A stretch of 35,350 nucleotides of DNA from contig CAINHL010000099.1 in the NCBI GenBank assembly GCA_903848885.1, positions 1 through 35,350 of the forward strand, in the 5' to 3' direction. Positions 9,769 through 19,443 of this stretch are shown here, piece by piece. The notes beneath the pieces were generated by a model. That model did not search any database. It had not been told where the DNA came from and saw nothing but the letters and a program-made list of their open reading frames with translations. Each line of letters begins with the position of its first letter. Position 1 is the stretch's first letter. The DNA is from an uncultured Actinomycetes bacterium. Its GTDB lineage: Bacteria > Actinomycetota > Acidimicrobiia > Acidimicrobiales > RAAP-2. Position numbers and translations under genes: made by a program.

Positions 9769-11603
9769 TCGACGGTCACCGTCTTGGCCAGGTTGCGGGG
9801 GCGATCCACGTTCAGTCCACGGCCACGCGCCACGTGATACGCAAACTGCTGCAGGGCTACCGCATCCACGAGTGGCGATAACAAAGCTTCGGTAGCTGGC
9901 ACCCAAATCACGTAATCCGAGACGGCGGCCACGTCCAATGAGCCGTCGTGCGCCACGCTGAGCACCGTGGCGCCGCGACTCTTCACTTCGGCGATATTGC
10001 TCAGAAGCTTTTCCTTCAGCGCATCGTCCGTCAAAATAGCGACCACCACCACGCCGGGCTCAATCAGAGCGAGGGGACCGTGTTTTAGCTCGCCACCGGG
10101 ATAGCCCTCGGCGTGCACGTAAGTGATTTCCTTGAGTTTTAACGCACCTTCGAGGGCGGTAGGGAAACCGACCCCTCGGCCAAGAAAGAAGTAGTCCCGC
10201 GTCGCGGCGAGTTCACGTGCGATGGACGCGACGGCGTCCTCGCGGGCTAAGACGTCAGCCACGAATTCCGGTACCGACTGCAAGGCGGACAGCAGGCGTG
10301 ACACTTCCACGGGGCTGAGTGTGCCGCGCAACTGCGCCAGACGTAGGGCCAAGGTTTCGAGAACAACGATTTGGGACACGACCGACTTGGTGGCCACCAC
10401 GCAAATTTCCATTCCCGCACGGGTGTACAACACGGCATCGGCCGCGCGGGCCATCGACGAGTCGACCACGTTCGTCACGGCCACCACGGTGGCTCCCAAG
10501 CGCTTGGCTTCCGCCATGGCCAAGAAGGTATCAATGGTCTCACCACTCTGGGAAACCCCGATGACCAAATCGTTCTCACTGACGATGGGATCGCGGTAAC
10601 GATATTCACTGGCAATATCAACGTCCACGGCTACGCGCGCCCACTTCTCAATGGCGTACTTGGCGACCAGGGCCGTGTGATAACTCGACCCACACGCAAC
10701 CAAGGTCACTTTGGTAGCTCGGCGCAGTTGCTCGTCGCTCACCCGCATTTCGTCGAAGGTGATGTCGCCGTTGCTGGCGACGCGATTCAGCAAGGTCGCC
10801 CGGAGGGCGTCGGGCTGCTCGGCCATTTCCTTCGACATGAAGTCCTCGTAGCCACCCTTTTGCGCGGTTTCGAGATCCCAGTCCACCAGCAACTCGTTCA
10901 AGGTAACCGCGTCACCGTCCAAAGTGGTGGCCGTGTAGCCCTGCGGAGTGAGGACAACTAGTTGGTCGTCCTCGACGATGAAGAACCGGGTGCAGTGATC
11001 AAGGATGGCGGGTACGTCGGAGGCGAGGTACGTTTCCCCGTCGGCCGTACCCACGATGAGCGGCGAGACGCGGCGAGCGGCCACGATAACGTCGGGCTCA
11101 TTGGCGTCCACCACGGCCACGGCGAAGGCCCCGCGCACTTCACGGAGCGTCGAGCGCAAGGACTCTGCCAAGTCCAAACCCTGGGCACGAAATTCTTCGA
11201 GACGATGCGCTAACACTTCGGTATCGGTGGCCGAAGCGAAGTGGTGGCCCCGGGCGAGGAGCTCCTCGCGAAGTTCCGCGTGGTTTTCGATGATGCCATT
11301 GTGAATCAGGGCGATAGTGGCCGAGCAGTCCGCGTGCGGGTGGGCGTTGGCCTCGCCCGGTGCCCCGTGGGTGGCCCAACGCGTATGGCCAATTCCCGAG
11401 GTCCCCGTGGGGGCGCTGCGGCAGGTGTCGATGAGGTGCCGAACAGACTCCGTCCCGTCCGCACTCCGGGCGCGCCAGAGGGCATCGGCCGCGTGGAGGG
11501 CTACCCCCGCCGAGTCATATCCTCGGTATTCGAGGCGCTCGAGGCCCTCAAGAAGAATCGGCAACGCGTCAGGTGAGCCAACGACTCCGATAATGCCGCA
11601 CAT
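9765..11603 (-). CDS. glmS: Glutamine-fructose-6-phosphate aminotransferase (isomerizing)
   Basis: MCGIIGVVG N-terminal Cys glutaminase, LEYRGYDSAGVA, GHTRWATHG, two SIS domains, C-terminal NLAKTVTVE. Confidence 0.99.
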   Translation of the reverse strand: MCGIIGVVGSPDALPILLEGLERLEYRGYDSAGVALHAADALWRARSADGTESVRHLIDTCRSAPTGTSGIGHTRWATHGAPGEANAHPHADCSATIALIHNGIIENHAELREELLARGHHFASATDTEVLAHRLEEFRAQGLDLAESLRSTLREVRGAFAVAVVDANEPDVIVAARRVSPLIVGTADGETYLASDVPAILDHCTRFFIVEDDQLVVLTPQGYTATTLDGDAVTLNELLVDWDLETAQKGGYEDFMSKEMAEQPDALRATLLNRVASNGDITFDEMRVSDEQLRRATKVTLVACGSSYHTALVAKYAIEKWARVAVDVDIASEYRYRDPIVSENDLVIGVSQSGETIDTFLAMAEAKRLGATVVAVTNVVDSSMARAADAVLYTRAGMEICVVATKSVVSQIVVLETLALRLAQLRGTLSPVEVSRLLSALQSVPEFVADVLAREDAVASIARELAATRDYFFLGRGVGFPTALEGALKLKEITYVHAEGYPGGELKHGPLALIEPGVVVVAILTDDALKEKLLSNIAEVKSRGATVLSVAHDGSLDVAAVSDYVIWVPATEALLSPLVDAVALQQFAYHVARGRGLNVDRPRNLAKTVTVE

Positions 11604-11642
11604 ACGCCCAGTCTACCCCTGAGGGTTGAAGTTCTCAGGGTG

Positions 11643-12935
11643 TTAGGAACAGGCCTCGCGTACCAATTCGCAGAATACGTCGACGTATTCACGTTGCGAC
11701 GCTTCCATCATCACGCGCACCACCGGTTCGGTGCCCGAGGGGCGCACCACGATACGCACGTCACTCTCGCTCAGCGCAAAGCGCTCTTGAATGTTCGCCC
11801 ACGCGGCGGGGACCGCGGACTCATCGTAGGCCTCGACGGGAATATTGATGAGTCGCTGAGGCATGCGACGCCACAACGCCGACGTGATCGCGGATAAGGA
11901 GCCTTCACGCGCCACCAGTTCGCTCAGTAAGAGAGCCGTCAGGAGTCCATCACCGGTGGGAGCGAGATCGCGAAAAATCAAGTGGCCTGATTGCTCCCCC
12001 CCGAAGTCGAGGTTGCGATCTTCCAGCGCCATCAACACGTTGCGGTCGCCCACGTCGGTTTCGATGATGGCAATCGATTTTTCCGCCATGGCGCGACGAA
12101 GACCCAGATTGCTCATGGAGGTCACCACGAGTTGCCCACCCAGAACTCCACGTCGCTCCCTATCGGTAGCAAAAAGAACCATGAGATCATCGCCATCGCG
12201 AATTTCTCCCATAGCGTCCACGGCTATCAAGCGGTCGGCATCACCGTCGAAGGCCACGCCGAAATCAGCCCCGAGTTCCACCACGGTACGGGCGAGTTTC
12301 TCGGGGTGCGTCGAGCCACAGTCGTCGTTGATGTTGCGACCGGTCGGTGCGGCGCAGAGGACTTCCACGCGCGCACCCAGTTGTCGGAAGATTTTCGGAG
12401 CGAAGTCACTCGCGGCACCATGGGCGCAGTCCACCACGATAAACAAGGAGCGCAGATCTAGCTGCGGGACGATGGCAACGAGGCGTTCGAGATAGCGCTG
12501 ACGGGCTTCTTCGTCGATGGCCAGCGTCTGGCTGTCCACGTCGACCGGTGCCACGGCGAGGTCGAAGGCCGCCTGGACCCGCTCTTCGGTTTCGTGGTCC
12601 AACTTGACGCCACCAACGCCGAGAACTTTGAGCCCGTTGTCGTAATAGGGGTTGTGTGACGCCGAAATAACGATGCCCGCACCGGAACGCTCCTGGGCAA
12701 TCACGGCCACGCCCGGGGTGGGAATGACTCCCAAATTTACTGCCGTGGATCCGCCCGCGCGCAGGCCATCGAGGACGCCTTGACAGAGCTCGAGGGAACT
12801 TTCACGAGTGTCGTAACCCACGAACACCGTGACGTCAGGGAATACGGAGGAAACCGCTATTCCGAGGCGAAACGCGACCTCGGCAGTGACGTCGTCATAC
12901 GCCCGACCACGAATACCATCCGTGCCAAATTGCAC
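11643..12935 (-). CDS. glmM: Phosphoglucosamine mutase
   Basis: MQFGTDGIRGRAY, active-site ISASHNPYYDNGLKVLG, FDGDADRLIAVD, GEQSGHLIF, RPSGTEPVVRVM. Confidence 0.99.
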   Translation of the reverse strand: MQFGTDGIRGRAYDDVTAEVAFRLGIAVSSVFPDVTVFVGYDTRESSLELCQGVLDGLRAGGSTAVNLGVIPTPGVAVIAQERSGAGIVISASHNPYYDNGLKVLGVGGVKLDHETEERVQAAFDLAVAPVDVDSQTLAIDEEARQRYLERLVAIVPQLDLRSLFIVVDCAHGAASDFAPKIFRQLGARVEVLCAAPTGRNINDDCGSTHPEKLARTVVELGADFGVAFDGDADRLIAVDAMGEIRDGDDLMVLFATDRERRGVLGGQLVVTSMSNLGLRRAMAEKSIAIIETDVGDRNVLMALEDRNLDFGGEQSGHLIFRDLAPTGDGLLTALLLSELVAREGSLSAITSALWRRMPQRLINIPVEAYDESAVPAAWANIQERFALSESDVRIVVRPSGTEPVVRVMMEASQREYVDVFCELVREACS

Positions 12936-12944
12936 GGGGAGGCC

Positions 12945-13337
12945 TTAACGCTTCGAGTACTGAGGAGCCTTGCGCGCCTTCTTGAGGCCGTACTTCTTGG
13001 ATTCCTTCTTGCGTGAGTCACGCGTCAAGAATCCGGCCTTCTTCAAAGCGGGGCGAAGAGTCTCGTCGAGCTCGATCAGCGAACGTGAAATTCCCAAACG
13101 CAACGAACCGGCTTGACCGGCCACGCCGCCACCTTCGATGGTGGCGTCGATGTCGTAGGTGACTTCGGTGTCAGTCAAACGCAGCGGCTCGGTGACGAGC
13201 TGACGGTGCGTCGGCGAAGTGAAGTAGTTATCGAAGGCGCGACCGTTGATGGTGATCGTTCCGGTACCTGGACGCAGGCGGACGCGAGCCACTGCTTCCT
13301 TGCGACGGCCAGTGGACTGAGTGAGTGGTGCAACCAT
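12945..13337 (-). CDS. rpsI: 30S ribosomal protein S9
   Basis: [25 protein letters not shown]-terminal [12 protein letters not shown]. Confidence 0.99.
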   Translation of the reverse strand: MVAPLTQSTGRRKEAVARVRLRPGTGTITINGRAFDNYFTSPTHRQLVTEPLRLTDTEVTYDIDATIEGGGVAGQAGSLRLGISRSLIELDETLRPALKKAGFLTRDSRKKESKKYGLKKARKAPQYSKR

Positions 13338-13350
13338 GTGGGACTCCTAC

Positions 13351-13797
13351 TTAACCGCGGCGAATCGCCGAGGTGTCAAACGGAACGGGCTTCTGCGCGA
13401 TGTGTGGGTGAGCACCACCGGCGTAAACGAACAACTTGTCCATCTGGGCGCGGCCCAGACGGTTCTTCGGGACCATGCCACGAATCGACGAGGTCACCAA
13501 CGCCACCGGATCATCGGTGAGTAGGGCCTGCCAGCTGGTCTGACGCAAACCGCCCGGGTAACCGGAGTGACGGTACTTGAAGTTCTGTGCGGCCTTGTTG
13601 GCGGTGACGACAATCTTGTCGGCGTTGATGATGACCACGTTGTCGCCGGTGTCCATGTGGGGGGCGTAGAAGGTGCGGTGCTTACCGCGCAGCAAGGAAG
13701 CTACGACGGTGGAGAGACGTCCGAGGACGAGACCTTCGGCATCGATCAGATGCCACTCGCGGACAATTTCCGCTGACTTCGGTGAATACGTCTTCAC
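13351..13797 (-). CDS. rplM: 50S ribosomal protein L13 (GTG start)
   Basis: WHLIDAEGLVLGRLSTVVASLLRGKHRTFYAPHMDTGDNVVIINADKIVVT. Confidence 0.99.
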   Translation of the reverse strand: MKTYSPKSAEIVREWHLIDAEGLVLGRLSTVVASLLRGKHRTFYAPHMDTGDNVVIINADKIVVTANKAAQNFKYRHSGYPGGLRQTSWQALLTDDPVALVTSSIRGMVPKNRLGRAQMDKLFVYAGGAHPHIAQKPVPFDTSAIRRG

Positions 13798-13863
13798 AGT
13801 TGGTTTCCTTACAAAGATGGTGCGTAGTCGCGCAACGACATCGTTACGTTCCTCAGGGACTCT

Positions 13864-14757
13864 CTACTCTACAAAACCGGAGGCCCCTCCGGCAAATTCG
13901 GGATATCCGACGCCGATGAGGCTCAAGCCCCCTGCAGGGGCCGGACCGGGGAGCTGGTAACGCGAATGGCTCTCGAGTCGCTCTTTTATGGTCGAAACCG
14001 GCAGTTTCCCTTGACCGATAGCCACCAAAGTGCTCGTCAGGCTGCGCACCTGCTGATGGCAGAAGGACTTGGCTCGGATGTTAAAGCGCAGGGCGGGGGC
14101 GGCGGTCGGCGTCACACGCCAGGTATCAGCCAGGCGCGTCCACTGGGCCTCGAATACGTCACGTTGTAGAGGCTGCTCCGCATCGACGTTGTCGGGACGT
14201 TTGCAAAAGGCACGAAAGTCGTGCTCCCCTAAGAGATCCTGACAGGCCAGATTCATCAGATCAATATCCACGGGGCCTTCGACCGTCCAACTCATCGCAC
14301 TGGATAAGGCCAGAGCGGGCGAATTCGACTCGATGACCAAGTAGCGATACGCCCGCCAGGTAGCGGAGTGGCGCGCGTGGAAGTCGTCGCTGACACGACG
14401 TACGGCGTGAACGGTGATGCGGCCCGCCAACTGGTTGTTGAGTGAGCGCATCAGGCGCTCATCTTCGGGCCCTTTGTTGTCGGGATAGAAACGCTCCGGG
14501 AGGTCCAGGTGAATCACCTGGGCGAAGGCGTGCACACCAGTGTCGGTACGTCCGGCTCCCACAATGAAGGGAACGTCGGAAAGTCGCAAAGTCAGCGCGA
14601 TGGCTTCGCGGAGTTCGCCCACCACCGTGGATTGATCGGGTTGCAGAGCGAAGCCCTTAAAACCCGACCCGTCATAGGACAGGTCGATCCGCCACCGAAC
14701 GGTGACGGGTTCAGTGATCTCAGACGAACTCAATGCGCGCCATCGGGGCGTTGTCAC
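13864..14757 (-). CDS. truA: tRNA pseudouridine synthase A
   Basis: RIDLSYDGSGFKGFALQPDQSTVVGELREA, GAGRTDTGVHAFAQV, FHARHSATWRAYRYLV. Start uncertain (ATG 14757 or TTG 14733; both overlap rplQ). Confidence 0.97.
   Translation of the reverse strand: MTTPRWRALSSSEITEPVTVRWRIDLSYDGSGFKGFALQPDQSTVVGELREAIALTLRLSDVPFIVGAGRTDTGVHAFAQVIHLDLPERFYPDNKGPEDERLMRSLNNQLAGRITVHAVRRVSDDFHARHSATWRAYRYLVIESNSPALALSSAMSWTVEGPVDIDLMNLACQDLLGEHDFRAFCKRPDNVDAEQPLQRDVFEAQWTRLADTWRVTPTAAPALRFNIRAKSFCHQQVRSLTSTLVAIGQGKLPVSTIKERLESHSRYQLPGPAPAGGLSLIGVGYPEFAGGASGFVE
13866..13895 (-). promoter_or_regulatory. Putative promoter for rplM-rpsI
   Basis: Minus strand TTGCCG-18 nt-TAGAGT; lies in the 3' end of truA and overlaps the truA TAG stop. 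Confidence 0.5.
13877..13892 (-). terminator. Terminator-like hairpin at the truA 3' end
   Basis: Minus strand CCGGAGG-GG-CCTCCGG followed by TTTTG. Confidence 0.45.
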
Positions 14758-15082
14758 CCGGACGCGGACCCAACTTCAAAATACGGACGTAACCACCGGG
14801 ACGCGTGGTGTAACGCGGAGCGATTTCCGTAAAGAGCTTGTGGGTCATGTCCTTGTCACGGATGAAAGCCACCACGCGACGATGGGCGTGAACGGAACCT
14901 TCCGGTGAGTTCTTGGCGGCGGTCACACACTTCTCCACGATGGGCCGAAGTGCCTTGGCCTTGGCCTCAGTGGTGACAATGGATTCCGCAGCGATCAGCG
15001 ACGCCACGAGGTTTCCCATCATGGCCTTCTGGTGCGCGGCGTCACCGCCGAAGCGGCGGCCCTTCTTAGGAGTTCCCCGCAT
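14720..15082 (-). CDS. rplQ: 50S ribosomal protein L17
   Basis: MRGTPKKGRRFGGDAAHQKAMMGNLVASLIAAESIVTTEAKAKALRPIVEK. Confidence 0.99.
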   Translation of the reverse strand: MRGTPKKGRRFGGDAAHQKAMMGNLVASLIAAESIVTTEAKAKALRPIVEKCVTAAKNSPEGSVHAHRRVVAFIRDKDMTHKLFTEIAPRYTTRPGGYVRILKLGPRPGDNAPMARIEFV

Positions 15083-15085
15083 GGC

Positions 15086-16030
15086 TTACGCCTCCGCCTT
15101 CAAGGTGAGTCCACGCTCGTCGAGACGCTCTTGCACGTCCTTGAGCGAGGTAGCACCGAAGTTAGTGATGGAAGTGAGGTCGCGCTCGGAGCAGTTAACC
15201 AACTGCGCCAACGTGTTGATACCGGCACGCTTCAGACAGTTGCGTGAACGCTCGGACAGACCCAACTGTTCGATGGTGATGTTGTCGAGCTCGGTAGCAG
15301 CGGCTACGGCCGTGCCCACGTCGCCGAGTTCCAGAGCCGGAGCGGCTTCGTCGAAAGCGGCAATGAGGTCGACCAGCGAGCGCAGAGTCTTACCGGCCGA
15401 GGCCAGAGCCTCGCTCGGGGTCAAGGTTCCGTCGGTCTCGATTTCCAAGATCACGCGGTCGAAGTCCTTGGACTGCTCGACGCGGACGGGTTCAATTTCG
15501 AAGGTGACGCGGCGCACGGGCGAGAAAATCGCGTCGAGCGGAATCACACCGATGGTCGAAGAACCCTTGTTGCCTTCGGCGCCTACGTAGCCCTTACCGC
15601 GCTCGACGGTGAGGTCGAAGGCCAAGGACGCCTTAGCGTTGGTCAGCTGGGCGAGGTGCAGGCCCGGGTTCAAGATTTCCACGTCGGCGGTGGTCGAAAG
15701 GTCGGCCGCCGTGACGGCGCCTTCACCCTTCTTCTCCAAGCGCAAAACGACGGGCTCGTCGCTCTCCACCTTGAGCAGGAGGTCCTTCAGGTTCAAGGTG
15801 ATGTCTTGGACGTCTTCTTTGACACCTTCAATCGTGCCGAACTCGTGCAAAACACTGTCAAACTTGACCTTGGTCGCTGCGGCGCCCGGGATCGAGCTGA
15901 GCAGCGTGCGGCGCAGCGAGTTCGCGAGGGTGTGTCCAAAACCGGGGTCCAGTGGTCCTACGGCGAAGGACTGACGGTTGTTGGTCTCTTCACCCAGAGC
16001 CTCGATAGTGGGGCGTTGAATAATCAGCAT
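15086..16030 (-). CDS. rpoA: DNA-directed RNA polymerase subunit alpha
   Basis: FAVGPLDPGFGHTLANSLRRTLLSSIPGAAAT; C-terminal domain SERSRNCLKRAGINTLAQLVNCSERDLTSITNFG. Confidence 0.99.
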   Translation of the reverse strand: MLIIQRPTIEALGEETNNRQSFAVGPLDPGFGHTLANSLRRTLLSSIPGAAATKVKFDSVLHEFGTIEGVKEDVQDITLNLKDLLLKVESDEPVVLRLEKKGEGAVTAADLSTTADVEILNPGLHLAQLTNAKASLAFDLTVERGKGYVGAEGNKGSSTIGVIPLDAIFSPVRRVTFEIEPVRVEQSKDFDRVILEIETDGTLTPSEALASAGKTLRSLVDLIAAFDEAAPALELGDVGTAVAAATELDNITIEQLGLSERSRNCLKRAGINTLAQLVNCSERDLTSITNFGATSLKDVQERLDERGLTLKAEA

Positions 16031-16073
16031 GGGAACTCCTTACAATTCGTTTCGTATCGGGTAACTAGGGGTA

Positions 16074-16718
16074 CTACTTGGAGTACAACTCAACAATGAG
16101 CTGTTCTTTAATCGACTCTTCAATCTGCTCGCGCTGCGGCACGGCCCGCACGGTAACGGAGAAACCGTTCTCGCCCGCCTCGAGCCAGCCCGGGACGTTG
16201 CGGTCCAGGACGTCGAGGTTGCGCTTGACGTTGAAGTTCTCACGAGTGACGTTCTTCAGGGTGACAACTTCACCCGGACGCACACGGTAGGAAGGGATCG
16301 TGACGCGCTTGCCGTTGACGTTCACGTGACCGTGACGAACAAACTGGCGCGCCTGCGAACGACTAGCACCCCAACCGGCACGGTAGGCGACGTTGTCGAG
16401 ACGCAGCTCGAGGAACTGCAACAGGTTCGTACCGGTGATGCCGGGACGACGGTTGGCCTCTTCGTACAGGTTGCGGAACTGCTTTTCCAGCAAGCCGTAG
16501 ATTCGACGAGCCTTCTGCTTCTCGCGCAGCTGGGTCAGGTACTCCGAACCCTGACGCTGGCGGCTAGCGCCGTGCATTCCCGGTGGGAAGGCGCGCAGGG
16601 TGCGGTCGGTGTTCTCTGACATGGGGCACTTGGTGGAGAAGCAACGCTCCCCCTTCAGGTACAGCTTGGTGCGCTCACGGCGACACAAGCGACAAACGGG
16701 TCCGGTATAACGAGCCAT
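16074..16718 (-). CDS. rpsD: 30S ribosomal protein S4 (Cys-containing form)
   Basis: MARYTGPVCRLCRRERTKLYLKGERCFSTKCPM; S4 domain. Start trimmed to ATG 16718. Confidence 0.98.
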   Translation of the reverse strand: MARYTGPVCRLCRRERTKLYLKGERCFSTKCPMSENTDRTLRAFPPGMHGASRQRQGSEYLTQLREKQKARRIYGLLEKQFRNLYEEANRRPGITGTNLLQFLELRLDNVAYRAGWGASRSQARQFVRHGHVNVNGKRVTIPSYRVRPGEVVTLKNVTRENFNVKRNLDVLDRNVPGWLEAGENGFSVTVRAVPQREQIEESIKEQLIVELYSK

Positions 16719-16726
16719 AATTTTCC

Positions 16727-17125
16727 TTAGCCTCGACGACGCTTCTTGGGACGGCAACCGTTGTGAGGCAACGGGGTGACGTCTTTGATAGCAACAACTT
16801 CAATTCCGGCAGCGGCGATGGAGCGAATCGCGGTCTCACGGCCCGATCCAGGTCCACGTACGAGAACGTCGACCTTCTTCACGCCGTGCTCGATAGCGGC
16901 CTTGGCGGCCTTCTCGGCGGCCAGCTGGGCGGCGTAGGGGGTTGACTTGCGCGAGCCCTTGAAACCGACCTGACCCGATGAGGCCCAGGCCAACACGTTG
17001 CCCTCAGGGTCACAAATCGAAACGATGGTGTTGTTAAACGAACTCTTGATGTGAGCGACACCGAAAGCAACGTTCTTACGTTCCTTGCGGCGTGGCTTAC
17101 GCACTGCTGTGGGCTTACCGGCCAT
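16727..17125 (-). CDS. rpsK: 30S ribosomal protein S11
   Basis: [61 protein letters not shown]. Confidence 0.99.
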   Translation of the reverse strand: MAGKPTAVRKPRRKERKNVAFGVAHIKSSFNNTIVSICDPEGNVLAWASSGQVGFKGSRKSTPYAAQLAAEKAAKAAIEHGVKKVDVLVRGPGSGRETAIRSIAAAGIEVVAIKDVTPLPHNGCRPKKRRRG

Positions 17126-17502
17126 TACTTCTTCACCTTCTTCTTACCGGCGACAGTGCGCTTCGGTCCCTTGCGGGTGCGGGCATTGGTACGGGTGCGC
17201 TGGCCGCGAACGGGCAGGCCCTTGCGGTGACGGATGCCCTGGAGGCAGTTGATTTCCATCTTGCGCTTGATGTCTTGCGTGACGTCGCGACGGAGGTCAC
17301 CCTCGACCGTGACGTTGGCGTCAATGTAGGCACGAATCTTGTTGATGTCGGCTTCGGTGAGATCCTTCACTCGAATCGACTCGTCAATTCCCGTGGACGC
17401 ACAAATCTGCTGCGCCGTGGTGGGTCCCACGCCGTAGATGTACGTCAACGAAATGACCGTGCGCTTGTCGCGCGGAATGTCTACACCGGCAATACGTGCC
17501 AT
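17125..17502 (-). CDS. rpsM: 30S ribosomal protein S13
   Basis: [62 protein letters not shown]. Confidence 0.99.
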   Translation of the reverse strand: MARIAGVDIPRDKRTVISLTYIYGVGPTTAQQICASTGIDESIRVKDLTEADINKIRAYIDANVTVEGDLRRDVTQDIKRKMEINCLQGIRHRKGLPVRGQRTRTNARTRKGPKRTVAGKKKVKK

Positions 17503-17512
17503 TTATTTTCCC

Positions 17513-17626
17513 TTATCCCTGACGCTGCTTGTGACGCGGGTTCTCACAGATCACGCGGACGTGACCTGACCGGCGAATGACCTTGCACTTTTCGCACATC
17601 TGCTTAACGCTGGCTCGAACCTTCAT
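17513..17626 (-). CDS. rpmJ: 50S ribosomal protein L36 (below the ORF-track size cutoff)
   Basis: Hand translation [40 protein letters not shown] at 17626, TAA 17513-17515. Confidence 0.97.
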   Translation of the reverse strand: MKVRASVKQMCEKCKVIRRSGHVRVICENPRHKQRQG

Positions 17627-17665
17627 ACGTCTTTCTTTCTCGATGGTGGAGAAACTGATACCGAA

Positions 17666-17890
17666 TTATTTGTAACGGTAGGTAATGCGACCACGGGCCA
17701 TGTCATATGGCGTGATCTCAACCTGGACCTTGTCCCCGGGGAGAATGCGAATGCGGTGCATGCGCATCTTTCCGGAGCTGTGCGCGAGCACGGTGTATCC
17801 GTTTTCTAGTTCGACACGGAACATGGCGTTGGGCAACGGTTCGACAACCGTTCCTTCTACCGTGAACGCATCTTCTTTCGGCTTGCTCAG
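17666..17890 (-). CDS. infA: Translation initiation factor IF-1, apparent CTG start
   Basis: Hand translation (L/M)[73 protein letters not shown], 74 codons plus TAA. The initiator position is CTG (plus-strand cag 17888-17890), preceded by AAGGAG. Confidence 0.95.
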   Translation of the reverse strand: MSKPKEDAFTVEGTVVEPLPNAMFRVELENGYTVLAHSSGKMRMHRIRILPGDKVQVEITPYDMARGRITYRYK

Positions 17891-17980
17891 TTTCCTTCTC
17901 CTTGTTGCGATACTGCACGCAGAAACCCCCAGTGGGCTTCTACGGATAACCTCGGGAACAGTCCCAGAGGTCGGCTGACT

Positions 17981-18008
17981 ATTCTACCGAAATTCTCCGC
18001 CAACGCAA
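17981..18008 (-). promoter_or_regulatory. Putative promoter for infA-rpmJ-rpsM-rpsK-rpsD-rpoA-rplQ
   Basis: Minus strand TTGCGT-16 nt-TAGAAT in the 151-nt map/infA gap. Confidence 0.5.
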
Positions 18009-18041
18009 AAGCGAGGAGAATCCGGAGCTTTCGTCCCGTCC

Positions 18042-18782
18042 TTAGGCCAGGGTAAATACCTCCGGGCCGTTGTCGGTAAGGGCGATGGTGTGTTCAAAAT
18101 GGGCGGAAAGGCTGCCGTCGGTGGTCATGACGCCCCAGCCGTCGTCCAAGGTATAGGTCTCTTCCCCACCGATATTGATCATCGGCTCAACGGCAAAGAC
18201 CATGCCTTCTTTCATGATGGGGCCAGGCGATCCCGGCCAATAGTTAGGAACTTGGGGGCTTTCGTGCATGGCGGTGCCGATAGCGTGACCGACATATTCG
18301 CGCACAATGCCGTATCCGGCGGCCAGGGCCACCTTCTCCACGGCCCGACCGATCTCGTGCAGGCGATTCCCGATGGTCATTTGCTCGATGCCGGCCCATA
18401 GGGATCGCTCGGTCACGTCCAGGAGGCGCTGGGCTTCCTTGGAAATCTGGCCGACGCCGGCGGTGTAAGCGGCGTCACCGTGGTAGCCCTCGATGATGGC
18501 GCCGCAGTCAATGGAGATGATGTCGCCCTCTTGGAGGACGTAGTCCCCGGGGATGCCGTGCACGATCATGCTGTTCGGGCTGGCACAAATGACCGCCGGG
18601 AAGCCGTGGTAATTCAAAAAATTAGAACGCGCTCCACGCTTTTCAATGACTGCTGCCGCCACGTTATTAATTTCCATGGTGGTGATGCCCGGGCGAATGG
18701 CGGCGCGCGTCACTTCGTGCATTTCGGCAACTACCTTGCCGGCACGACGCATCTTGTTGAGTTCGTCGGCGTTGCGCCTCAC
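18042..18782 (-). CDS. map: Type I methionine aminopeptidase (GTG start)
   Basis: NFLNYHGFPAVICASPNSMIVHGIPGDYVLQEGDIISIDCGAIIEGYHGDAA, GHAIGTAMHESPQVPNY. Confidence 0.98.
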   Translation of the reverse strand: MRRNADELNKMRRAGKVVAEMHEVTRAAIRPGITTMEINNVAAAVIEKRGARSNFLNYHGFPAVICASPNSMIVHGIPGDYVLQEGDIISIDCGAIIEGYHGDAAYTAGVGQISKEAQRLLDVTERSLWAGIEQMTIGNRLHEIGRAVEKVALAAGYGIVREYVGHAIGTAMHESPQVPNYWPGSPGPIMKEGMVFAVEPMINIGGEETYTLDDGWGVMTTDGSLSAHFEHTIALTDNGPEVFTLA

Positions 18783-19438
18783 GCCAATCCCCGAGCGGAA
18801 ATAACCGCCAGCAAGTCCGCGTTGACGGCGTCCACGCTTTGGTCACCGTCGACGGTGGCCAGGAGATTCTTGTCGCGGTAGTACTCCACCAAGGGGGCGG
18901 TGTCGCGTTCGTAGGCGTCCAAGCGACGGGTAATTGCTTCGGGCTGGTCATCGGCGCGTTGAATCACGTCGCCGCTGCAGTTCTCACAGCTTTCCGAGAT
19001 CGCCGAAATGTCATTGACCTGGTAAATGGCACCACACTCCTGGCACACGCGGCGGGCGGACAGGCGCTCGACCACACGCACGGTGCTGACGTCCAAGTTG
19101 ATGCACAGCGAAACTCCGCCGTCCCCCAACAAGGTATCGAGAGCTTGGGCTTGGGCCAGGGTGCGCGGGAAGCCATCCAAGACGGCGCCACCTGCGGCGT
19201 CCGCCTGGGTGAAACGATCGGCCACCAAGGCAATCACCAAGTCGTCGGAAACGAGAGCCCCGGCGTCGAGCACGGCCTTTACCTGTTGGCCTAAGGCGTT
19301 TTGTTCCTTGACGGCAGCGCGAAGAATGTCACCGGTGGACACGTGGGGAATGGCGAAGTCGGCAGCCAAACGCTTGCATTGCGTTCCCTTACCGGCGCCC
19401 TGCTTACCGAGGACGACGAGAATGAGTCGTGATGACAT
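18779..19438 (-). CDS. adk: Adenylate kinase (Cys4 LID form)
   Basis: LVVLGKQGAGKGTQCKRLAADFAIPHVSTGDILRAAV, DGFPRTLAQAQAL, LID CQECGAIYQV...CENCSGDVIQRADD. Confidence 0.98.
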   Translation of the reverse strand: MSSRLILVVLGKQGAGKGTQCKRLAADFAIPHVSTGDILRAAVKEQNALGQQVKAVLDAGALVSDDLVIALVADRFTQADAAGGAVLDGFPRTLAQAQALDTLLGDGGVSLCINLDVSTVRVVERLSARRVCQECGAIYQVNDISAISESCENCSGDVIQRADDQPEAITRRLDAYERDTAPLVEYYRDKNLLATVDGDQSVDAVNADLLAVISARGLA

Positions 19439-19443
19439 AACGA

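Noticed and set aside
17718-17918. 66-aa minus-strand ORF in the infA region
   Set aside because: Wrong frame over infA; the real IF1 frame is 17666-17890.
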